DNA from: Arthrobacter castelli DSM 16402
Lineage (GTDB): Bacteria > Actinomycetota > Actinomycetes > Actinomycetales > Micrococcaceae
NCBI RefSeq assembly: GCF_000430705.1
Contig: NZ_AUMN01000003.1
Coordinates: 124,001-188,000 of the forward strand
Direction of reading: 5' to 3'
Length of the DNA: 64,000 bases
Shown here: piece after piece, positions 7,767 through 16,106 of the stretch
Numbering within the stretch: the stretch's first letter is position 1
How the letters are laid out: each line of letters starts with the position of its first letter
The notes under the pieces: model-generated
Seen by the model: the letters and a program-made list of their open reading frames with translations, nothing else
Database searches by the model: none
What the model was told of the DNA's origin: nothing
Made by a program: the position numbers and the translations under genes

Positions 7767-9043
7767 CTATTCTCCTTAGCTCTGGCGTTGGCTTTGTATC
7801 CGGTGGGCTGGCCGCGCGAACGGCGGATCATGATCCGGCCGATCCGGAAGATAATGCCGGCGGCCAGCGCGGTGCCGGCTGCGGTGAACCACCCCGTGCG
7901 GTAGGAGGTGGCTTCGACCAGCAAACCGAACAGCAGCGGTCCGGCGGCGGATCCGAAGGACAGCCCGGTCTGCAGGATGCCGGTGGCCGACGCCGCTGAC
8001 GCCCGGTTGTCCCGCACGACGGCGAAATGCAACAGCCCGGTCCAGGTCCAGCCGGCGGCGTAGGCCAGCCAGGCGCCGGCCGCCACGGACAGTGGCGTGC
8101 CGATGGTCAGCAGCAGGAATCCGGCCGTGCCGCCGAACAGCAGGTTGGCAATCAGCACGTAGGGGCTTCGAGTGGGATGCCGGTCCATGGCCGCGCCCAG
8201 CCCGATGCGGATCAGCAGACCGCTGCCGGCCGCCGCGGCAAAGAGCAGTCCGGCGGTGCCGGGCTCGATGCCGGTCTGCACGGCCGAGTCGACCAGGAAC
8301 ACGCCCAGCGATGTGGCCGCCGCCGCGGCGAGCCCGCCGCCGATTGTCACCATCAGCAGCCCGCCCAGCGGAGTGCCGCGGTCCTTCTGCCCGCCGTCGT
8401 CGTTGCCGCCGCTGGTCAGCCGGTCCACCCGCGGGCCGCGCCCATTCACCGCCGACCATACCGCGATGACGGCGGCCAGCGATGCCCCGATGATGAAGGC
8501 CCACCGCCAGCCGAACACCAGCGCAATGCCGGGCACGGCCAGCCCGCCCAGCAAGGTGGCCGCCGGGATGGCGGACTGCTTGATGCCGAAGGCGAGCCCC
8601 AGCCGGGAGGAGCTGACCGCCCGCGAGATCCGCAGGTTGGCCGAGGGCTGCGCCATGGCGTTGGCCAGTCCACCTGCCACCATGGCGGCGATCAGCAGGG
8701 CGAAGGATCCGGTGGCGGCGATCCCGCCCAAGGCCAGCACAGCGCAGGTCGCGGAGATGGCGATCCCGGTGCCGGCGCCGATCCGCTGCACCAGCCGTCC
8801 CAGCGGCCGGGCCAGCACCCCGCTGACCGTGAACAGCGTCGCTGCGGCGATCCCGATCTCGGCCGGACCGATCTGCAGATCGTCGCGGATCTGCACCGCC
8901 AGCGCGCCGACCAGAAACGCAGGCAGCACGCCGGTGGTGGTGACCAGCACGGCCTGCAGCACCGCCGACGCCGTCCCGGTTCGCCGGGCAGCGCCAGGGC
9001 CCGAATCCCCGGTTGCCCAGGGACCGGCGGGCGTGCCCGTCAC
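7763..9043 (-). CDS. MFS transporter
   Basis: A 426-residue membrane protein with about twelve hydrophobic segments in two halves separated by a polar loop near residues 205-225. It is a major facilitator superfamily permease; the cytoplasmic motif region between helices 2 and 3 reads RPLGRLVQRIG. It starts with GTG overlapping the TRAP permease stop by four bases and ends AAGGAGAATAGATGA, which also provides the ribosome site of the oxidase gene. Substrate is not deducible; inside this operon it may export or import the same acid or an intermediate, which would give the operon two unrelated transport systems. Confidence 0.85.
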   Translation of the reverse strand: MTGTPAGPWATGDSGPGAARRTGTASAVLQAVLVTTTGVLPAFLVGALAVQIRDDLQIGPAEIGIAAATLFTVSGVLARPLGRLVQRIGAGTGIAISATCAVLALGGIAATGSFALLIAAMVAGGLANAMAQPSANLRISRAVSSSRLGLAFGIKQSAIPAATLLGGLAVPGIALVFGWRWAFIIGASLAAVIAVWSAVNGRGPRVDRLTSGGNDDGGQKDRGTPLGGLLMVTIGGGLAAAAATSLGVFLVDSAVQTGIEPGTAGLLFAAAAGSGLLIRIGLGAAMDRHPTRSPYVLIANLLFGGTAGFLLLTIGTPLSVAAGAWLAYAAGWTWTGLLHFAVVRDNRASAASATGILQTGLSFGSAAGPLLFGLLVEATSYRTGWFTAAGTALAAGIIFRIGRIMIRRSRGQPTGYKANARAKENR

Positions 9044-11160
9044 GACGCATCTGTGGACAGCGCCGGCGAGGGGTCGGGCCTGCCGCGGTCACGCCGGTGA
9101 CCGGCAAGGTGGATGAGCAAACCAACCACAATCAGGCCTGCACCAACAGCCATCGCGATCGGCTCCATCGCCAGCAGCGTCAGGGCACCGACGCCGAGCA
9201 GCACCCGTTCAGGCCACTTGGCCGGACCGATCAGCCAGGCGCCGGTTGCCACCGCGAGGGCGGCCACGGCGACGACGGAGGTCACCAGCGACAGCAGTAC
9301 TGCCTGCCAGCCGCCGGACATCAGCAGGCCGATCCCGGCGTCGGACAGCACAAAGATGAACGGGACCAGGAACGCCGAGAGGGTGTAACGCCAGGTCAGC
9401 CACATCGTCTTGATCGGCTTGCCGCCGGTAATGGCCGACGCCGCGAACGGGGATAGCGCCGTCGGCGGCGAGACCTCGCTGAGCACCGAGTAGTAGAAGA
9501 TGAACATGGCCGCGGCGAATGGTTCGACGCCGACATTCTGCAGCGCCGGGCCAATGATCACCCAGGAGATGATGAAGCTGGCCGTCACCGGAACCGCCAG
9601 GCCCAGCAGGATCACCGACACGGCAGAGAGCATCGCCGTCAGGATCAGGCTGCCGCCGGCGACCATCACAATAATGTTGGCCAGCTTCAGCCCCAGGCCG
9701 GTCAGCGTCATCACGCCGACAATCAGCCCGGCCGCGGCCATCACCGGAATGACCGACAAGGCCCCCATGGCACCATTGGCGAGTGCGTCCCAGATCCGCT
9801 TGGGCGTCATCCAGGACTGCTTCTCCAGGAAACTGAGCAGGAAAGCCAGCACGGTGGCGAAGACGACGGCGCGGAACGGCGTCATCCCCATCACCATGAA
9901 CACCACAATCGCCACCAGCGAGCTGAAGTGGTAGCCGAACCTCAGCAGCAGCTTGCCCACCGGCTGGGTGTCGATCGCCACGCTGCGGGTCTTGAACCGG
10001 CGGGCGTCCATCTCGATGGCAAGGATGATGCCCAGGTAGTACAGCAGCGTGGGGATGACGGCCCAGATCAGCACCTGCAGGTAGGACACGCCCAGCAGCG
10101 CGGCGATGATGAACGCCGCCGCGCCCAGGGTGGGCGGGGACATGATGGCGCCGATGCCGGCAGCGGCCAGCACCGCGCCGCCGTGTTCCCGCGGGTACCC
10201 GGCCCGGCGCAGCAGCGGCCAGGAGATGCCGCCGAGAGTCACCGTCGTCGCCACGCCGGAACCGGACACCGTGCCCAGCAGGAAACCGGCCATCGTCACG
10301 GTCCGCCCCGGCCCGGAAGCGCTCTGGCCGAAGGCGGAGAAGGACAGATCGATGAAGAACCGGGTGGCCCCCGAGGCGCTGAGCACCGCACCATAAATGG
10401 TGAACAGGATGATGTAGGTCGCGGCGACGTCGGTGGGCACGCCGAACAGACCCTGGGTTCCCATCACGTTGTGGCCCACCAGCCGAGGCCAGTCGTAGGC
10501 CGCAGTGCCGAACGGCGGCGGGAAATAGGGGCCCCAATGCGCGTAGGCGAGGAAGAAAATCACCACCAGCGGGACCAGGATCCCCACCGTGCGCCGCGCC
10601 GCCTCCAGGGTGACCAGGATGGCGATGGTGCCCATGATGATGTCCAGCTCGGTGGGGATGATTGCCCGCCGGAAGAACGCATCCCAGTCGGAAATGATGT
10701 AGGCGAACGGCACGACGGCGATGGCGGCCAGCAGCCAGTCGAACAAGTGCGGGTTGTCGGGACGTGCGGTGCGCTCAGTCTTCGTGGCCTTCGAAGAGCG
10801 TTTCCACCCCCGGTAGACGAGGAAGGTCAGCGGCAGTCCGACCATCAGGAACGCGGGCAGGTACAGCTGGGTGGCCATCGGATTGAAGACCCAGAACAGC
10901 CCGAAGGCCGAGAGCCCGACGCCGATAATCTTGGTGATGAACAGGGGGATGCCGCTGAGCTGCCGGGCCGGCTTTTCCGACTCGTATTCGGCTACCAGCG
11001 CATCTTCGTCGATGGCCTCATCCGGATCGGACTCGTCCGCCGCCTCGGCGTCCCGCATCGGGTCCGGGAGGCCCTGTCCGCCGTCGCGGTCCTGCCGGTC
11101 GTCGCGGTCCGCAGCCGGAGCGTGCTGGTTCCCGTCCGGTGCGTCGCGTCGATCGCTCAT
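9040..11160 (-). CDS. TAXI-type TRAP transporter fused permease (DctQM-like)
   Basis: A 706-residue integral membrane protein. After a hydrophilic acidic N-terminus (about 65 residues rich in D, E, R and G) follow many transmembrane helices: a small-subunit-like block and then a DctM-type block with motifs such as GTVSGSGVATTVTLGG and SPPTLGAAAFIIA. This is the fused permease form of tripartite ATP-independent transporters that use a TAXI-family binding protein and take up organic acids with a sodium or proton gradient. Partner genes follow the classical order: TAXI protein, DUF1850 protein, permease. AAGGAG lies directly upstream within the DUF1850 gene's last codons. Confidence 0.93.
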   Translation of the reverse strand: MSDRRDAPDGNQHAPAADRDDRQDRDGGQGLPDPMRDAEAADESDPDEAIDEDALVAEYESEKPARQLSGIPLFITKIIGVGLSAFGLFWVFNPMATQLYLPAFLMVGLPLTFLVYRGWKRSSKATKTERTARPDNPHLFDWLLAAIAVVPFAYIISDWDAFFRRAIIPTELDIIMGTIAILVTLEAARRTVGILVPLVVIFFLAYAHWGPYFPPPFGTAAYDWPRLVGHNVMGTQGLFGVPTDVAATYIILFTIYGAVLSASGATRFFIDLSFSAFGQSASGPGRTVTMAGFLLGTVSGSGVATTVTLGGISWPLLRRAGYPREHGGAVLAAAGIGAIMSPPTLGAAAFIIAALLGVSYLQVLIWAVIPTLLYYLGIILAIEMDARRFKTRSVAIDTQPVGKLLLRFGYHFSSLVAIVVFMVMGMTPFRAVVFATVLAFLLSFLEKQSWMTPKRIWDALANGAMGALSVIPVMAAAGLIVGVMTLTGLGLKLANIIVMVAGGSLILTAMLSAVSVILLGLAVPVTASFIISWVIIGPALQNVGVEPFAAAMFIFYYSVLSEVSPPTALSPFAASAITGGKPIKTMWLTWRYTLSAFLVPFIFVLSDAGIGLLMSGGWQAVLLSLVTSVVAVAALAVATGAWLIGPAKWPERVLLGVGALTLLAMEPIAMAVGAGLIVVGLLIHLAGHRRDRGRPDPSPALSTDAS

Positions 11161-11672
11161 TGGTTCTCCTTGATTTCAATCGTTATGTAGGGGTCGCCGT
11201 CCTCGACCAGCTGCCACAGTTGGACAGGTTCGGCGCCGGGCACATGCAGCGTGCGTTCGCCCAGGTCGGTGGCGGCGATGGAGAGTTTGGTGAACACTGC
11301 CGGATGCTCCGGATCCGGCGGCACCACCCAGTTGCGACGGTCGTCCTTCGGGGCTTCTTGGGGAGCTCCGGGAACGCCGTAGTACTCCTCCAGCACCGCG
11401 AGCTGGTCTGCGGCGATCTGCACCAGCCGGTAGCTGCCGTCGGCCTGCACTTCGTAGCGTTCCTCGGCCAGCGTCTGGTAAATCGAATTCCGGTAGCTGA
11501 CCGCGAACGAATCCCCGGCCAGCGGCACCGTGGCCAGCACACCGCCGTCGTCGTCCGCCACCACAATGCTCCGGCCGGCGGATCCGCCCTGCCCACTGGC
11601 AACAGCGAATCCAAGACCGGCGAAAAGCACAGCGCAGGCAAGGGCGACGACGGCGATAGCCGGCTTGAACAT
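11157..11672 (-). CDS. DUF1850 domain protein of TAXI-TRAP system
   Basis: A 171-residue secreted or membrane-anchored protein. A hydrophobic N-terminal helix (residues 5-24) acts as signal or anchor. The rest contains the DUF1850 pattern, with VSYRNSIYQTLAEERYEV around residues 58-75 and a C-terminal strand region. DUF1850 proteins are known mainly from operons with TAXI-type TRAP transporters, where their function is unsolved. Here it lies between the TAXI binding protein (6-base gap) and the permease (4-base overlap), supporting a role in that transporter. No enzymatic motif is visible. Confidence 0.85.
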   Translation of the reverse strand: MFKPAIAVVALACAVLFAGLGFAVASGQGGSAGRSIVVADDDGGVLATVPLAGDSFAVSYRNSIYQTLAEERYEVQADGSYRLVQIAADQLAVLEEYYGVPGAPQEAPKDDRRNWVVPPDPEHPAVFTKLSIAATDLGERTLHVPGAEPVQLWQLVEDGDPYITIEIKENQ

Positions 11673-11678
11673 GGCGGA

Positions 11679-12695
11679 CTAACCTGCCGACTCGTAGTAG
11701 GCCTGCGAACCCGGGCAGATGTCGGCGAACGGAACGTCACCTGCCGTCGAAGCGTCCAGCTCCTTCGCAGCCGAGTGCACCTTGACCAGGGCGTCCTTGT
11801 GCTCGAAGATCGCCTTGGTGATGTCCTGCTGGAGTTGCTTGTCCATTGACTTGTTGGCCACCAGAATGTTCGGCGAAGCGATGACCGTCTTCGGCTCGGA
11901 CTGGCCCTTATAGGTGTTGGCCGGGACATCGCGCTTGACGTAGTACTTGCCGTACTCCTTAGCCAGCTCATCAGCGTACTCGCCAATTTCGACCATCTTC
12001 ATATCACCGGTGCTGGCCAGGTCCACCAAGGCACCGGTCGGCAGGCCACCGGACCAGAAGCCGGCGTCAATGGTGCCGTCCCGCAAGGCGGCAACCGTTT
12101 CGGCCACGCCGAGCTGGCGCCGGTCAATATCGGTCTTGGGGTCGATGCCGGCGGCCTTGAGCACCCGCTTTGCACCGACTTCCGTCGCCGAACCGGGCGC
12201 GCCGACCGAGATGGTCTTGCCCTTCATGTCTTCGACGCTGTCGATGCCGGAGCCCTTGGCAGTGACCGGCTGCATGTAGTTGTGGTACATCGCCCCGACC
12301 GCGCAAATGTCCAGCGGCTTCCCCTCGAAGGAATTGGTGCCCGCCGTTGCGGCAGCGACAACGTCGCCGACGCCGAGCGCCAGGTCGGCCGCCCCGTCTT
12401 GGACGAGCAGCATGTTGTCCACTGAGGCGTTGGTTTCCTGCACCGTGGCCTGGGTGCCCTTCACATTCTTGGAAATGACGGTGGCGATGCCGCCGCCGAG
12501 CGGATAATAGACCCCGCCGGTGCCGCCGGTGGCAATGGACAGCGAGTTGCCCCCGCCGCCTCCGCCACCGCCGTTGCCGCCGGCTTCGCCACCGCCGCCT
12601 CCTCCGCCACAGGCGGTGAGGAACAGCGCCGGCACGGCCAGCGCAGCCGCAGCCATGCGGGTACGGCGGCCTCGACGTGATATTCGCATTGACAT
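11679..12695 (-). CDS. TAXI family TRAP solute-binding lipoprotein
   Basis: A 338-residue extracytoplasmic binding protein. Twin Arg residues (RISRRGRRTR), a hydrophobic stretch and the lipobox FLTAC (Cys 29) give a lipoprotein signal; a flexible Gly-rich linker of about 25 residues follows. The mature part begins LSIATGGTGGVYYPLGG, the N-terminal signature of the TAXI (NMT1-like) family, which delivers carboxylate substrates to TRAP permeases. The start at 12695 was chosen because AAGGGAG lies seven bases upstream; an earlier in-frame start at 12728 lacks one. Start of the transport part of the operon. Confidence 0.93.
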   Translation of the reverse strand: MSMRISRRGRRTRMAAAALAVPALFLTACGGGGGGGEAGGNGGGGGGGGNSLSIATGGTGGVYYPLGGGIATVISKNVKGTQATVQETNASVDNMLLVQDGAADLALGVGDVVAAATAGTNSFEGKPLDICAVGAMYHNYMQPVTAKGSGIDSVEDMKGKTISVGAPGSATEVGAKRVLKAAGIDPKTDIDRRQLGVAETVAALRDGTIDAGFWSGGLPTGALVDLASTGDMKMVEIGEYADELAKEYGKYYVKRDVPANTYKGQSEPKTVIASPNILVANKSMDKQLQQDITKAIFEHKDALVKVHSAAKELDASTAGDVPFADICPGSQAYYESAG

Positions 12696-12724
12696 AGTGA
12701 TCTCCCTTGATGGTGGTTGTGATT

Positions 12725-13336
12725 TCATCGTTGGTCTGATGGTGCCGGCACATCTCCCGCGGCGAGCAGTCCCGCCAGGGTCTGGTAATAACCCACCAGC
12801 ACTGACAATTCGGTGATCCCCGCATGCCCGTGGTGGCGCAGCGCCTCCGCATGCACATCGTCGTCGACCCTGTTGCCGGCCAGCACGGCCTCCGCCAGCC
12901 GTAGGGCGGCCTCCTCGGCCGGCGAAATCGTGCCCGGCAATTCGGAACGGGCCAGGCTGTGCAGCTCTTCCTTACTCACGCCGGCTGCGGCGGCCACCCT
13001 GCTGTGCGAATACCATTCGTAATCGGAATCGAGCGCGGCCGCCACGGCACAGATCACCAGTTCCCGGGTGCGGTCCGCCAGCGATCCGCCGAACCGCAGC
13101 GCCGAGCCGAGGGCCTGCAGCGCGTGGCCAATCGCCGGTGAATACAGCATTGCGTTGAACGGACCGGCGAGGTGGCCGTCGTCGTCGGCTATCAGGAAGG
13201 GGCCGTCGGCGCGCGGGGGACCGGCGACGGCGTCGTGCACCGCCCGTTGCCGGTCATCGAGCTGTGCCGGGGACAGCAGCGGGAAACGACCACCCCGGGC
13301 GTACTCACGCTGCTCAGACAAGGGTGCGGCCTCCAT
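12725..13336 (-). CDS. Carboxymuconolactone decarboxylase-like (AhpD-fold) protein
   Basis: A 203-residue all-helical protein of the AhpD/CMD superfamily. The core helix pair RTRELVICAVAAALDSDYEWYSH (split around residue 100) is typical, with Glu and His as in CMD-type enzymes rather than the CxxC of peroxidatic AhpD: where CxxC would stand there is no Cys pair. Members are decarboxylases, lyases or unknown. It overlaps the first SDR gene by 23 bases and precedes the TAXI binding protein by 29 bases. The ribosome site is weak, so translational coupling is likely. Its reaction in this pathway is unknown. Confidence 0.8.
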   Translation of the reverse strand: MEAAPLSEQREYARGGRFPLLSPAQLDDRQRAVHDAVAGPPRADGPFLIADDDGHLAGPFNAMLYSPAIGHALQALGSALRFGGSLADRTRELVICAVAAALDSDYEWYSHSRVAAAAGVSKEELHSLARSELPGTISPAEEAALRLAEAVLAGNRVDDDVHAEALRHHGHAGITELSVLVGYYQTLAGLLAAGDVPAPSDQR

Positions 13337-14147
13337 CCACGTACAGCACCTGCCCGGTGATGAAAGCCGCCTGCCTCGAGGCGAGGAACAACACCGCGCC
13401 GGTCAGATCGTTCACCGTTCCGAGCCGTCCGGCCGGCACCAGCGAGGTGTAATGGTCGCGGACGCCGGGCTTGTCCAAGTGCGCGCGGGTAAGGACCGTG
13501 TCCGTGTAGCCGGGGCCGATGGCGTTCACCGTCACCCCGTTGGGAGCCCACTCGCGGGCCATCACCCGCAGCAACTGGTCGAGCCCGCCCTTGGTGGCCG
13601 CGTACGGCGCATGGTCCGGGTGGGCGAGCGTGCTGGACACCGACGAGCAAAACACCTGCCGCCCATGGCCGGCGTCGACCATATGGCGGCCGGCGGCCCG
13701 GCCCAGCCGGAAAGCGCTGGTCAGGTTCACATCGACCATCCGGTGCCAGTCGCCGTCGTCGACCTCCAGCACCGGCACACGGTGGTTGGTCCCGACGGCG
13801 TGGACCAGCACATCCAGTCCGCCCAGTTGATTGACGGCATCGTCGACGGCGGTATCGCAGCCCGCCGGTGTCGTCAGGTCGGCGGCCAGGCCAGTGATCC
13901 GGTCATCCAGTTCGGACAAGCGATCCGGTGAAATATCCGCGGCTGCCACGCGGGCACCGGCGTCGGCGAAGGCCGTGGCGCACGCACTGCCGATACCACC
14001 GGCGCCGGCCACCAGCACGCGCTGACCCGCCAGACCCAGCCAATCCTGCCCGTCCACCGTGGAGGCACTGGCCCGGCTGGAGCTATCGGCCTGGGTGGAG
14101 GCGGCGGCATTGTCCACGGCGCCGGCCGGCCCACGAGTCGAGGTCAT
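13314..14147 (-). CDS. SDR family oxidoreductase, first gene of the operon
   Basis: A 277-residue classical short-chain dehydrogenase. After a low-complexity Ser/Ala-rich N-terminus (about 35 residues) come the cofactor loop VAGAGGIGS (46-54), the Asp-containing AADIS end of strand 2, the SSVSS catalytic Ser region and the complete YAATK active site; the C-terminus ends with YVDGGRTLV. The start at ATG 14147 has no ribosome site but lies seven bases after a TACAGT hexamer, which fits leaderless transcription. A GTG at 14057 is a shorter alternative. It heads the 12-gene minus-strand operon and presumably oxidises a hydroxy-acid or alcohol intermediate. Confidence 0.87.
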   Translation of the reverse strand: MTSTRGPAGAVDNAAASTQADSSSRASASTVDGQDWLGLAGQRVLVAGAGGIGSACATAFADAGARVAAADISPDRLSELDDRITGLAADLTTPAGCDTAVDDAVNQLGGLDVLVHAVGTNHRVPVLEVDDGDWHRMVDVNLTSAFRLGRAAGRHMVDAGHGRQVFCSSVSSTLAHPDHAPYAATKGGLDQLLRVMAREWAPNGVTVNAIGPGYTDTVLTRAHLDKPGVRDHYTSLVPAGRLGTVNDLTGAVLFLASRQAAFITGQVLYVDGGRTLV

Positions 14148-14164
14148 TTGGATACTGTATCCAA
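14148..14164. promoter_or_regulatory. Perfect 17-bp palindrome, probable GntR operator
   Basis: The sequence TTGGATAC-T-GTATCCAA is a perfect 8-1-8 inverted repeat whose edge touches the ATG of the first operon gene. The size and symmetry fit operators of FadR/FCD-type GntR repressors, and such a regulator is encoded at 15332-16018. It overlaps the likely -10 box, so bound protein would block RNA polymerase and the start of a leaderless mRNA. Confidence 0.7.
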
Positions 14165-14183
14165 TGTCACTCCAAGATGTAAG
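14154..14183 (-). promoter_or_regulatory. Putative leaderless promoter of the 12-gene operon
   Basis: On the minus strand TACAGT (14154-14159) lies at -12 to -7 relative to ATG 14147, with CTTACA (14178-14183) 18 bases further upstream as a possible -35. The -10 box lies inside the palindrome at 14148-14164. This arrangement predicts transcription starting at the A of the ATG. Confidence 0.45.
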
Positions 14184-14339
14184 GGTCATCACAAAAATGA
14201 CCCGCGCCCGGCAGGCAGTCCGGCCGTGCCGCCCCGCCCGGCAGGCTCCCGGATTGCAGCTAAGATGACCCACACCATCAATGCCCAGACGAAGAGACGG
14301 GAAATTGCGCTGCTTTCAGGCCCGTCGGAAAGAGGGACC

Positions 14340-15335
14340 ATGCGGGCTGCATGTCTGACTCGCTCCGGAGTCGTTGAAGTGAGGGACTTCGACGAGCCCA
14401 GGCCCGGACCGGGTGACGCCGTGGTCAGGATGCACTATGCCTCCATTTGCGGCTCGGACGTGCACACCATCTACGACGGGTTCCATAACCCTGAGCTGCT
14501 GGGACGGCCGGGTTATCCGGGGCACGAGGGAGTAGGGACCGTCGTCGAGAGCCGGACGGACCAATTCCCGGCCGGCACTCCGGTCCTGACCACCCCTCCC
14601 GGGGAAGCCGGCGGGTGTTTCGGCGAGTTGCAACGGGTCAACGAGCAGCATCTCCTCGCTTTGCCGGCCGACGGCGACATGTTGCGGCTGCTGATGGCCC
14701 AGCAACTGGGCACCACCGTCTATGCGCTCAAGAAGTTCATTACTCCCGAGCGGCTGGCGACCATGCGTTCCGCGGCAATCATCGGTGCCGGGTCAGCGGG
14801 GCTGTTCTTCGTGCAGCAACTGCGGCGTATGGGCGTCGCGGACATCGTTGTCTCCGACCTCAATCCCCAACGCTTGAAGCACGCAGCCCGGCTTGGGGCC
14901 ACCCGTACCGTGCCGGGGGCCGAGGAGTCGCTCCGCGAGGTGGTATCGGAGGCGTTTTCCGACGACGGGGTCGACGTGGTCATCGAGGCCGCAGGTTAGG
15001 ACGAATGCCGCGCCGAGGCAGTCGACGTCGTGCGTTCACGCGGCACGATTGGGATGTTCGGCTTCCCGGAGCATCCGGGGTCCTCGCCCTTCCCGGTGGA
15101 TCGGGCCTTTCGCAAGGCAGTAACGATGGAGTGGTTCAGCGGTACGCAGAGTGAGCCGGGACTTGAGTCTTTCCGCGCTGCCCTTGGTCTCATCGGCCGT
15201 GGGGACATCGAGGTGGACTACTGCCTCGAGGAGGTATATCCGCTGGACCACATCGCAGACGCGCTCGCGGTGGCCCGGGCACAGGGAGAAGGCGCGGCCA
15301 AAATCTGCGTGGAAATTGCCGGGGATGGCCGCTAG
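14340..15335 (+). pseudogene. Zinc-type alcohol/polyol dehydrogenase interrupted by in-frame TAG
   Basis: A medium-chain dehydrogenase whose reading frame is broken by TAG at 14997-14999. The first part (219 codons) starts with MRAACLTRSG and carries ICGSDVHT with the catalytic zinc Cys, GHEGVGTVVES with the His-Glu pair and the Rossmann loop IIGAGSAGLFFVQQL. It stops right after VVIEAAG. The same frame continues as DECRAEAVDVVRSRGTIG to a normal C-terminus, total 331 sense codons, full length for the family. One base change (such as TTG to TAG) explains the break. The four-Cys structural zinc lobe seems absent. AAAGAGGG precedes the ATG. It faces the operon at 14147 and converges on the GntR gene; a sequencing error or readthrough remain possible. 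Confidence 0.8.
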
Positions 15336-16018
15336 CCGGCCTCGAGGAAATTCCGCAGGGATGCGATGGCGTGCTTGCGGTGCAGATCGAGCATCGTGAT
15401 CAGTTCCTCCGCGTCCCGTCGGGCGAACGCATCGATCATCTGATCGTGCTCCCGCCGGACCACTGCCCGGTTCGCCGGGGTGCCGTAATAGACATACCGG
15501 TAGGTGTCAGTTGCGTCCCACAGCACCTGAACCAGTCGTTCGAGCCGGGGCATATTCGCTGCCTTCACCATGATGAAGTGAAACCTTCTATTTGCTTCGG
15601 TCATGGTCAGCAGATCACCGGCATCGCTCGCTGCGTTGATCTCGTCCGCCGTCTGCCGCAACTCGTCCACGACGCCGTCGTCCGCGCGCTTAACCGCGAT
15701 CCGGGCCGCTTCCGCTTCAAGCAACTCCCGGATCCGATAGACCTCCAGCAGGTCGTCCATCGACAAGCGGGCGACCTTGTAGCCGCGGTGTGGTTCGTAC
15801 ACCACCTGGCCCTCGCCCTCGAGTGTCTTCAACGCTTCACGCAGCGGAACCCTGCTGACGCCAAACCGTTCGGCCAGCGCATCCTGGCGCAGCGCCTGGC
15901 CGGGCAGCAGCTCGCCGGCCACAATAGCCTGGCGCAGCTGCTCGAGGACGAACGCCTGCGCCGTCGGCGGCCGTCTTCCCGATGTGCCCGCTGTTGCCAT
16001 CACAGCGGCCGCCTGCAT
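15332..16018 (-). CDS. GntR family transcriptional regulator, FCD domain
   Basis: A 228-residue FadR-subfamily GntR regulator. The N-terminal winged helix reads AIVAGELLPGQALRQDALA then RFGVSRVPLREALKTLEGEG (around residues 33-72). The C-terminal all-helical FCD ligand domain contains NRRFHFIMVKAA, REHDQMIDAF and LHRKHAI, whose His residues form the usual metal/ligand pocket for small organic acids. Start 16018 or 16000 are both possible; neither has a clear ribosome site. Its stop overlaps the convergent dehydrogenase stop. It is the best candidate to bind the palindrome at 14148-14164 and control the dicarboxylate operon. Confidence 0.9.
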   Translation of the reverse strand: MQAAAVMATAGTSGRRPPTAQAFVLEQLRQAIVAGELLPGQALRQDALAERFGVSRVPLREALKTLEGEGQVVYEPHRGYKVARLSMDDLLEVYRIRELLEAEAARIAVKRADDGVVDELRQTADEINAASDAGDLLTMTEANRRFHFIMVKAANMPRLERLVQVLWDATDTYRYVYYGTPANRAVVRREHDQMIDAFARRDAEELITMLDLHRKHAIASLRNFLEAG

Positions 16019-16106
16019 GGTGGTGGTTGAATCACATCATCGACTCTAGCGCAGAGCCCCGGGCGCGGTGAGCCCATGATGAGGGGTGGACCAATGGCCC
16101 GGGGAC

